Source of the DNA: Thioalkalivibrio versutus
GTDB taxonomy: Bacteria; Pseudomonadota; Gammaproteobacteria; Ectothiorhodospirales; Ectothiorhodospiraceae
Direction of reading: 5' to 3'
NCBI RefSeq assembly: GCF_001999325.1
Contig: NZ_MVAR01000015.1
Coordinates: 1 to 64,000, forward strand
Length of the DNA: 64,000 nt
Numbering within the stretch: the first letter of the stretch is position 1; every line of letters starts with the position of its first letter. The position numbers and the translations under genes were made by a program. Under the pieces are notes generated by a model. The model did no database searches. It was not told the DNA's origin and saw only the letters and a program-made list of their open reading frames with translations. This document shows positions 57,535 through 64,000 of this stretch, piece by piece.

Positions 57535-58242
57535 TCAATCGTTTTCGCGCGGCGGCAGGCGCGGGTCCTCGATCTCGGTCCCGTCGAGCATCTGGGTATC
57601 CAGCAGGAAGCCGACGGCGGCGTCGCTGACCCCGTTGATCACGAACTGCACGGCCAGGACCGCGAGAATCAGACCGAACACCTTGGTCAGGATGTCCTTG
57701 CCGGTATCCCCGAGGAATTTCACCAGATAGCGCGAATGGACCATCGCGTAGTAGCACGCGACCATGCAGGCCAGCACCGCCAGGAACACGAGGACCAGGT
57801 GATAGATGGTGGGGGCCTCGCTGGTCAGGATCATGACCGTCGCAATCGCCCCGGGCCCGCTCATGAACGGGATGGCCAGCGGGATGACCGAGATGTCCTC
57901 GGTCACCTGCCCCTTGTCGGCCTTCACCTCCTCGGCGGTCTCGCGCTCGCTGGCCGCCTTCTGCCGGATCATGCCGATCGCGATGCCGAACAGGATGATG
58001 CCGCCGGCGATGCGGAACGCCGCCAACGTGATCCCGAACAGCTGGAAGATCACCCCGCCCAGCAGTGCAAAGGCGAACAGCAGGGCCGTGGCGACCTTGA
58101 CCGAGCGCAGGGCGGTGGAGCGGCGCTTCTCCTCGGAGGCGCGCGGCAGCATTGCGGTGAAGATGAACGCGGTCGTCAGTGGATTCACGATGACGAACAC
58201 CGCGAGGAAAGTGACGATCAGGTATTCGAGCAATACGAGCAT
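57535..58242 (-). CDS. MarC-family integral membrane protein
   Basis: A 235-residue inner-membrane protein with six hydrophobic helices. It begins MLVLLEYLIVTFLAVFVIVN and shows VIPLAIPFMSGPGAIATVM, the family hallmark. MarC was once thought to affect multiple antibiotic resistance, but its function is unknown. The soluble loop KAASERETAEEVKADK is between helices. It is convergent with the HAD gene. Confidence 0.92.
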   Translation of the reverse strand: MLVLLEYLIVTFLAVFVIVNPLTTAFIFTAMLPRASEEKRRSTALRSVKVATALLFAFALLGGVIFQLFGITLAAFRIAGGIILFGIAIGMIRQKAASERETAEEVKADKGQVTEDISVIPLAIPFMSGPGAIATVMILTSEAPTIYHLVLVFLAVLACMVACYYAMVHSRYLVKFLGDTGKDILTKVFGLILAVLAVQFVINGVSDAAVGFLLDTQMLDGTEIEDPRLPPREND

Positions 58243-58317
58243 GGCTCTAGCTTAGGCAGAATGGGGTGTCGTTGCGAGGTCCTCCGTGGGGGTGCCACTG
58301 AGATCGTTCCGCACACC

Positions 58318-58537
58318 GTCATTGCCAGGGCCCGTGGCGATCGTTCGCCAAGTCCCCGAGTCCTATGGGCCTTCCGGACGGATTGCCGCGTCGCTTCGTT
58401 CCTCGCAATGACCCATACGACTACCCGTCATTGCGAGGCCCCGGAGGGGCCGTGGCAATCTCTGGAATGCCGCACGCCGTCGGAATCCGGTAGTTTCAGA
58501 TGGGGACCGCAACGTCGCTACGCTCCTCGCGATGACG
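58318..58537. repeat. Two copies of dispersed repeat family B
   Basis: Copy 1 (58318-58412) runs from GTCATTGCCAGGGCCCGTGG to CTTCGTTCCTCGCAATGAC. Copy 2 (58427-58537) runs from GTCATTGCGAGGCCCCGGAG to CGCTCCTCGCGATGAC. Each is an imperfect inverted repeat. Partial versions flank them at 58268 and 58568. With its surroundings it fills 58243-58600 between marC and cysM. Confidence 0.75.
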
Positions 58538-58631
58538 GTGCACTGAAAAACACTGGTCCCTGCGGAGGCTCGCGATGACGGGGCGAGCGTGCATGGGCAT
58601 GGATCGGGTCCGATCGTTATACTCTGCGCGC

Positions 58632-59543
58632 ATGAAGAAACGCCTGCACCCGGAATCCTTCCCGACCCTCGAGCACTTCGTCGGCAATACGCCGTTGGTG
58701 CGCCTGCAGCGCATGGCGGCGGATCTGCCGTCCACCGTGCTGGTCAAGCTCGAGGGCAACAACCCCGCCGGTTCGGTCAAGGACCGGCCCGCGCTGAACA
58801 TGATCCAGGCAGCCGAGCGCCGCGGCGACATCCAGCCCGGCGATACCCTGATCGAGGCGACCAGCGGCAACACCGGCATCGCGCTGGCGATGGTCGCGGC
58901 GATGAAGGGCTATCGCATGATCCTGGTGATGCCGGACAACATGTCGGCCGAGCGCCGCGCCTCGATGAAGGCATTTGGGGCCGAGCTGGTACTGGTCTCG
59001 CGCGAGGAGAGCATGGAGGGCGCGCGTGACCTGGCGGATCGCTTAGAGGCCGAGGGCAAGGGCCGGGTGCTGAACCAGTTCGGCAACCCCGACAATCCGG
59101 ATGCGCACTACATCGGCACCGGGCCGGAGATCTGGCGCGATACCGAGGGCACGGTGACCCACTTCGTCTCCGCGATGGGGACCACCGGCACCATCATGGG
59201 CGTGTCGCGCTATCTCAAGGAGCGCGATCCGGAGGTGCAGATCGTCGGCGTGCAGCCGGCCGAGGGGGCATCTATCCCCGGCATCCGGCGCTGGCCGGAG
59301 GCCTATCTGCCGACCATCTTCGAGGCCTCGCGGGTGGACCAGACCGTGGATGTGACCCAGGAGGAGGCGGAGGAGACCATGCACCGATTGGCCGTCGAGG
59401 AGGGCATCTTCGCCGGGGTCTCTTCCGGTGGTTCGGTGGCCGCGGCGTTGAGACTGGCGGCGCAGACCGACGGTGGGACCTTCGTCGCGATCATCTGTGA
59501 CCGCGGTGATCGCTACATCTCCACCGGCGTGTTCCCCGCATGA
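58632..59543 (+). CDS. cysM: Cysteine synthase B
   Basis: A 303-residue PLP enzyme making cysteine from O-acetylserine and sulfide or thiosulfate. The PLP lysine is Lys50 in NNPAGSVKDRPALNM, then IEATSGNTGIALAMVAAMKG and FVSAMGTTGTIMGVSRYLK. The pattern is CysM rather than CysK. The ATG at 58632 has no ribosome site, but a -10-like TATACT (58618-58623) stands nine bases upstream, so a leaderless transcript is possible. It overlaps the exonuclease gene by ATGA. Confidence 0.95.
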   Translation: MKKRLHPESFPTLEHFVGNTPLVRLQRMAADLPSTVLVKLEGNNPAGSVKDRPALNMIQAAERRGDIQPGDTLIEATSGNTGIALAMVAAMKGYRMILVMPDNMSAERRASMKAFGAELVLVSREESMEGARDLADRLEAEGKGRVLNQFGNPDNPDAHYIGTGPEIWRDTEGTVTHFVSAMGTTGTIMGVSRYLKERDPEVQIVGVQPAEGASIPGIRRWPEAYLPTIFEASRVDQTVDVTQEEAEETMHRLAVEEGIFAGVSSGGSVAAALRLAAQTDGGTFVAIICDRGDRYISTGVFPA

Positions 59544-60346
59544 GTGCCCCGGTCCTGATTTTCGATCTCGAGACGGTCCCGGACATCGAGGGCGCCCGCC
59601 GTCTGCACGACTTCGAGGGGCTGAGCGATCACGAGGTGGCCGAGGCGCTGTTCGCGCTGCGTCGCGCCCAGACCGGCTCCGAGTTCCTCAAGCATCCGCT
59701 GCATCGTATCGTGTCGATCGGCGTGCTCTATCAGGGCGGCGATGCGCTGAAGCTCTCTGCCTTCGGGCGCGAGGGCGAGGACGGTCAGGCGTCGTCCGAG
59801 GCCGAACTGCTGCGGCAGTTCTTCGATGTGATCGACAAGCGCACGCCACAGCTCGTTAGCTGGAACGGCGGCGGCTTCGACCTCCCGGTGCTGCATTACC
59901 GCGCGCTGGTCAACGGCGTGCAGGCCCCGCGCTACTGGGAGCAGGGCAACGACGACCGCGAGTTTCGCTACAACAACTACCTGTCGCGCTTCCACTGGCG
60001 CCACGTGGACCTGATGGACGTGCTGGCGGGCTTCCAGGGCCGCGCGGTCACCAGCCTCGACATGATGGCCAGCCTGCTCGGCTTCCCCGGCAAGCTGGGC
60101 ATGGATGGCTCGAAGGTCTGGCCGGCCTGGCGCGACGGGCGTCAGGCCGAGATCCACGACTATGTCGAGCACGATGTGCTGAACACCTACCTGGTCTGGC
60201 TGCGCTTCGAATACATGCGCGGCAACCTGACCGACGCCGCCCTGGCCAGCCGGCAACAGCAACTGGCCGAGTACCTGGAGGGCAGTGGTGCGGCGCACCA
60301 CCGTGAGTTCCTCGACGCCTGGCAGCCTGCCGGGACCGACACCTGA
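59540..60346 (+). CDS. 3'-5' exonuclease, DNA polymerase B-like (DEDD family)
   Basis: A 268-residue predicted nuclease. The first acidic motif is LIFDLETVPD, the second has VSWNGGGFDLPVLHYRA, and the third is HDYVEHDVLNTYLVW. These match the polymerase B-type proofreading exonuclease fold as a stand-alone protein. The length is normal for this group. It overlaps cysM (ATGA) and rlmD (one base). Confidence 0.9.
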   Translation: MSAPVLIFDLETVPDIEGARRLHDFEGLSDHEVAEALFALRRAQTGSEFLKHPLHRIVSIGVLYQGGDALKLSAFGREGEDGQASSEAELLRQFFDVIDKRTPQLVSWNGGGFDLPVLHYRALVNGVQAPRYWEQGNDDREFRYNNYLSRFHWRHVDLMDVLAGFQGRAVTSLDMMASLLGFPGKLGMDGSKVWPAWRDGRQAEIHDYVEHDVLNTYLVWLRFEYMRGNLTDAALASRQQQLAEYLEGSGAAHHREFLDAWQPAGTDT

Positions 60347-61674
60347 TGGCACGCATCGACAAGACCCCGTTCGAGGCCCGGATCGAGGAGGTCACCCTGG
60401 ACGGCCAGGGCGTGATCCGTCGCGAGGGCAAGGCCTGCTTCATCCACGGCGTGCTGAAGGGCGAGCGCGTGATGGCGGTGCAGACCGGGCGCAAGCGCCG
60501 TTTTGACACGGCCGAGGTGGTCGACGTACTGGAACCGGCCTCGGGCCGGGTCGAGCCGCCCTGCGAGTTCTTCGGCCTGTGCGGGGGCTGCAAGCTGCAG
60601 CACGCCTCGGTCGAGACCCAGCGTGAAATCAAGGAACAGGCCCTGTTCGACGCGCTGGAACGCATCGGCCACGTGACGCCGGAGGCGCGCTTCGAGCCGC
60701 TGACCGCCGACACCCTGGGTTATCGCCGCACTGCGCGGCTGGGCGCCAAGCACGTGCCGAAGAAGGGCGGGGTGCTGGTCGGCTTTCGCGAGCGCGGCAG
60801 CCCGTATCTCGCCCAGATGACCCACTGCGAGGTGCTGCACCCGGCAGTGGGTGGGCGTATCCAGGCGCTGCGCGAATTGATGGACGGGCTGGAGGCGCGC
60901 GACCGCCTGCCGCAGATCGAGGTCGCGGTGGATGACGACGAGCGCGTGGCGTTGATCTTCCGCAACCTCGATCCGCTGTCGGAGGCGGATACCCAGCGCC
61001 TGTCCGACTGGGCCGAGGCCGAGGGCATCCAGGTGTATCTGCAGCCGGGCGGGGCGGACACGGTGGAGCCGCTGGCCGGGCCGATCGAGCCGCTGATCTA
61101 CCGCCATCCGGACTCCGGCGTGTCGGTGCCCTTCATGCCGACCGATTTCATCCAGGTGCACGCACAGATCAACCGCAAGATGGTGCCGCAGGCCCTGGAG
61201 GCGCTGGACCTGCAACCGGGACAGCGCGTGCTGGACCTGTTCTGCGGGCTGGGCAACTTTACCCTGCCGCTGGCGCGGACGGTGACCGAGGGTGAAGTGG
61301 TCGGTGTCGAGGTGGACGACGCGATGCTTGCGCGGGCGCGCACGAATGCCCGCGACCAGGGTATCGCCAATACCCGCTACGAGCGCGCCGACCTGGACGA
61401 TGTGGAGGCGCTGAAGAACGCCGCCTGGCTGGGGGAGGACTTCGACCGGGTGCTACTGGATCCGCCGCGCACCGGCGCGGCTGCGGTGATCGAGGCGCTC
61501 GCGCCTCAGCGGATCGAACGCCTGGTCTATGTGTCCTGCAACCCGGCCACGCTCGCCCGTGACGCCGAGCGCCTGGTGCATCATCATGGCTATCGTCTGG
61601 AGCGGGCGGGGATCATGGACATGTTCCCGCACACTGCGCACGTGGAATCCATGGCCGTGTTCCGGCGCGCCTGA
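60346..61674 (+). CDS. rlmD: 23S rRNA (uracil-1939-C5)-methyltransferase
   Basis: A 442-residue RNA methyltransferase. An N-terminal TRAM domain (about 1-65) is followed by an iron-sulfur cluster motif with Cys73, Cys79 and Cys82 (CEFFGLCGGCKLQH). The methyltransferase domain has VLDLFCGLGNFTLPLAR, LLDPPRTGA and the catalytic cysteine in VYVSCNPATLARD. It adds a methyl group to U1939 of 23S rRNA. The ATG shares one base with the previous stop. Confidence 0.96.
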   Translation: MARIDKTPFEARIEEVTLDGQGVIRREGKACFIHGVLKGERVMAVQTGRKRRFDTAEVVDVLEPASGRVEPPCEFFGLCGGCKLQHASVETQREIKEQALFDALERIGHVTPEARFEPLTADTLGYRRTARLGAKHVPKKGGVLVGFRERGSPYLAQMTHCEVLHPAVGGRIQALRELMDGLEARDRLPQIEVAVDDDERVALIFRNLDPLSEADTQRLSDWAEAEGIQVYLQPGGADTVEPLAGPIEPLIYRHPDSGVSVPFMPTDFIQVHAQINRKMVPQALEALDLQPGQRVLDLFCGLGNFTLPLARTVTEGEVVGVEVDDAMLARARTNARDQGIANTRYERADLDDVEALKNAAWLGEDFDRVLLDPPRTGAAAVIEALAPQRIERLVYVSCNPATLARDAERLVHHHGYRLERAGIMDMFPHTAHVESMAVFRRA

Positions 61675-61701
61675 CGCGCTTCGATACTTTAGGGGAATTG
61701 C

Positions 61702-62340
61702 ATGCTGGAGATCGTACAAGCGGGTGGGTGGCTGATGCTGCCGATCCTGCTGTGTTCCGTACTGGCCGTGGCCATCGTGCTGGAGCGGCTGTGGACGCTG
61801 CGCCGCTCGCGGGTCGTGCCGCCGCGCCTGCTGACCTCGGTGTGGGAGCAGATGCGTACGCAGGGGCTCAAGCTGGACGATATCCAGCGTCTGCGTGCGG
61901 GTTCCCCGCTGGGGGCGATCCTGGCCGCGGGTCTCGCGACCCATGACCGCGCCCGCCAGATCACCCAGGAGAGCATCGAAGAGGCCGGACGTCGCGTGGC
62001 CCACGATCTCGAGCGCTACATGAACACGCTGGGCACGATCTCGATGATTACCCCGTTGCTGGGCCTGCTGGGCACCGTGGTCGGGATGATCGAGGTGTTC
62101 ACCGTGATCACCGAGATCGGCGTCGGCAGCCCGCGCGATCTGGCCGGTGGCATCTCGCAGGCCCTGATTACCACCGCGACCGGGATCGGCGTGGCCATCC
62201 CGGCGCTGGCCTTTCATCGCTACTTCCGTGGCCACATTGACGAACTGGTGCTGGAGATGGAACAGGAGGCCACCAAGCTGGTCGAGGTGATCCATGGCGA
62301 GCGCGAGGCCGGTGCGGTCGAGGGTGGGGCCAAGGCGTGA
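61702..62340 (+). CDS. exbB: ExbB/TolQ/MotA-family proton channel protein
   Basis: A 212-residue inner-membrane protein with three hydrophobic segments. The MotA/ExbB region has ERYMNTLGTISMITPLLGLLGT-type sequence, seen as LGTISMITPLLGLLGTVVGM, then GGISQALITTATGIGVAIPA. It pairs with the ExbD gene, which overlaps by four bases. ExbB/ExbD energise TonB-dependent outer membrane uptake, though this pair lies next to msbA and could serve another purpose. Confidence 0.9.
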   Translation: MLEIVQAGGWLMLPILLCSVLAVAIVLERLWTLRRSRVVPPRLLTSVWEQMRTQGLKLDDIQRLRAGSPLGAILAAGLATHDRARQITQESIEEAGRRVAHDLERYMNTLGTISMITPLLGLLGTVVGMIEVFTVITEIGVGSPRDLAGGISQALITTATGIGVAIPALAFHRYFRGHIDELVLEMEQEATKLVEVIHGEREAGAVEGGAKA

Positions 62341-62765
62341 ACTTCCGTACGCCAAGCCGGCAGGAAGAGCCCGGCGTCAATCTGACGCCGTTGATCGATG
62401 TGGTGTTCCTGCTGCTGATCTTCTTCATGGTCTCCACCACCTTCGATCAGCACGCGGACATCGAGCTGACCCTGCCCTCGGCCGACCGCGAGGCCGAGGC
62501 CGTGGAGCGCGCGTGGATCGACATCATCGTGGACGCTAACGGGAACTACTTCATCAACGGCCAGGAACTGATCAACCGCCGCGCGGAGACCCTGGAGCGT
62601 GTGCTCTCAGAGGCCCGCGAGGGCCGCGAGGACGACCCGGTGCTGATCCGCGCGGACGCCAATGCCACCCACCAGTCGGTGGTGCGCGCGCTGGATGTCG
62701 TCGGCCGCCTGGGTATCACCTCGGTCTCCATCGCCACCTTGGGTGATGCCGCCGATGACGACTGA
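62337..62765 (+). CDS. exbD: ExbD/TolR-family protein
   Basis: A 142-residue protein with one N-terminal transmembrane helix, NLTPLIDVVFLLLIFFMVST, with the essential aspartate in PLIDV. A periplasmic domain follows. The start is a GTG at 62337 overlapping exbB (GTGA). Its end overlaps msbA by 11 bp, so exbB, exbD and msbA are translationally linked. Confidence 0.92.
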   Translation: MNFRTPSRQEEPGVNLTPLIDVVFLLLIFFMVSTTFDQHADIELTLPSADREAEAVERAWIDIIVDANGNYFINGQELINRRAETLERVLSEAREGREDDPVLIRADANATHQSVVRALDVVGRLGITSVSIATLGDAADDD

Positions 62766-64000
62766 CGACCAGCACCCACAGCACCTCGACTCCGGCTGGG
62801 CGGTTTATCGCCGCCTGCTTGGCTACGCCTTTGTCTACTGGCCGCTGCTGGCGATTGCGACGGTGGCGATGCTCGGCATGGCGGCGACCGAAGCGGGCTT
62901 TGCCGCGCTGATGAAGCCGCTGATGGACGAGTCGTTCGCCGAGGGTGATTCACACCCGCTGATTCCGTGGATTCCGGTGGTGCTGATCGGCTTGTTTCTG
63001 ATCCGGGGCGTGGCCGAGTTCGGTTCGGTCTACGCGATGCGCTACGTCGGGCGGCAAGTCGTCAAGCGCCTGCGCGAGGAGCTGTTCGAGCGTCTGTTGC
63101 ACATGCCGGTGCAGCGCTTTCAGGAGCAGAGCAGCGGCGAGCTGATTTCACGCGTGACCTACAACGTGGAGCAGGTGGCGACGGCCGCCACGGACGGGTT
63201 CAGTACGCTGGTGCGGGACACCCTGACGATTATCGCGCTGCTGGCATGGATGTTTTGGCTGACCCCGAGCCTGACCCTCACGATCCTGGTTATTGCGCCG
63301 GTGATGGCCATTCTGGTGCGGGTGGTGACCAAGCACTTCCGGCGTATTTCGCATCGCCTGCAGTTCAACATGGGCGATGTGACGCACGTGACGCAGGAGG
63401 TGATCGAGGGCCACCGGGTGGTGCGCATCTTCGGTGGCGAGACCTACGAGCGCGAGCGCTTCGAGGACATCAATGAGCGCAATCGCCGCCTGCACATGCG
63501 TATGGAGGGTATCAAGGCCGCTTATACCCCGACCATCCAGTTCCTGGTGGCGGCAGTACTGGCTTTCGTGATCTGGGTGGCGACCTCCGATTTCGGCGAT
63601 GACACCGTCACTGCCGGCACCTTCGTGTCATTTCTGACCGCCATGCTGTTGTTGCTGAGCCCGATTCGCCGGCTTTCGATGATCAACGCGACCCTGCAGC
63701 GCGGGATCGCGGCCGGGCAGAACATCTTCGCCGTGCTGGACGAGACGCCGGAACGTGACACGGGGCACGTACCGCTGGATCGTGCCGAGGGGCACCTGGT
63801 ATTCGACGATGTGGCTTTTCGCTACGGTCCGGAAGGCCCGGACGTGTTGAAGGCGGTCTCCTTCGAGGTGAAGCCGGGCGAGAACGTCGCGCTTGTCGGC
63901 CGCTCGGGCAGTGGCAAGACCACCTTGGTCAACCTGCTGCCACGTTTCTATCACCCGACCGAGGGCCGCATTGTGCTGGATGGTCACGACCTCGAGACGA
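62755..64000 (+). CDS. msbA: Lipid A export ATP-binding/permease protein MsbA (3' end missing)
   Basis: Partial: 415 complete codons are present and the frame runs off the window end. The protein begins MTTDDQHPQHLDSGWAVYRR, with six membrane helices to about residue 320. The signature LQFNMGDVTHVTQEVIEGHR is typical of MsbA coupling regions. The nucleotide-binding domain starts near 345 and Walker A is GRSGSGKT. It flips lipid A-core across the inner membrane. The ATG at 62755 overlaps exbD by 11 bp. Confidence 0.94.
   Translation, partial: MTTDDQHPQHLDSGWAVYRRLLGYAFVYWPLLAIATVAMLGMAATEAGFAALMKPLMDESFAEGDSHPLIPWIPVVLIGLFLIRGVAEFGSVYAMRYVGRQVVKRLREELFERLLHMPVQRFQEQSSGELISRVTYNVEQVATAATDGFSTLVRDTLTIIALLAWMFWLTPSLTLTILVIAPVMAILVRVVTKHFRRISHRLQFNMGDVTHVTQEVIEGHRVVRIFGGETYERERFEDINERNRRLHMRMEGIKAAYTPTIQFLVAAVLAFVIWVATSDFGDDTVTAGTFVSFLTAMLLLLSPIRRLSMINATLQRGIAAGQNIFAVLDETPERDTGHVPLDRAEGHLVFDDVAFRYGPEGPDVLKAVSFEVKPGENVALVGRSGSGKTTLVNLLPRFYHPTEGRIVLDGHDLET

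Overview
The window is a GC-rich gammaproteobacterial chromosome segment. The gene content suggests a chemolithoautotroph of the Ectothiorhodospiraceae/Thioalkalivibrio type; this lineage call is an inference. The signs are a SbtA/SbtB bicarbonate transport pair, a CbbY-like phosphatase, most of a phosphoglycolate (C2) salvage route, and the dksA-gluQ-cbrX-cbrA-cbrB order known from Pseudomonas. No tRNA, rRNA, CRISPR array, prophage or transposase gene was seen. The window ends inside msbA.

Layout. 0.2-3.6 kb: nadC and an AgcS-type amino acid symporter (minus strand), then a ZIP metal transporter. 3.7-9.4 kb: a tandem glycine riboswitch with terminator controlling gcvT-gcvH-gcvPA-tpx-gcvPB. 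9.5-15.9 kb: two adjacent, related multi-PAS diguanylate cyclases and dgkA. 16-18.9 kb: divergent znuA / znuCB around a Zur-like operator. 19.3-21.5 kb: lgt-thyA-folA (minus). 21.5-27.6 kb: a DUF255 thioredoxin-fold protein, a rhodanese, then olsB-olsA-glycosyltransferase-PAP2, which looks like a membrane-lipid remodelling cluster. 27.9-36.2 kb: a long minus-strand unit with a TAXI-TRAP transporter, a DUF302 protein, glcE, glcF, a serine-glyoxylate aminotransferase and a small unknown protein. 36.3-45.3 kb: a transglutaminase-like protein, then glyA-nrdR-ribD-ribE-ribBA-ribH-nusB-thiL-pgpA. 45.4-49.8 kb: two small Pro-rich secreted proteins bracketing codB, a quinone reductase and sbtAB. 49.8-56.6 kb: thpR, cbrB, a 297-bp MITE-like element, cbrA, cbrX, gluQ, dksA (minus). 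56.7-64 kb: CbbY-like phosphatase, marC, cysM, an exonuclease, rlmD, exbB, exbD and msbA (partial).

How it fits together. The glycine cleavage system, GlyA, the serine-glyoxylate aminotransferase, and GlcE/GlcF are most steps needed to recycle 2-phosphoglycolate made by Rubisco oxygenation, while SbtA/SbtB would raise internal bicarbonate. The catalytic glycolate oxidase subunit GlcD and phosphoglycolate phosphatase are not here. The most unusual structural observation is the MITE-like element between cbrA and cbrB. It supplies the present cbrA stop codon. Removing it in silico restores a longer cbrA reading frame that overlaps the start of cbrB. Three dispersed repeat families fill most of the longer intergenic gaps, and one of them sits only between convergent genes.
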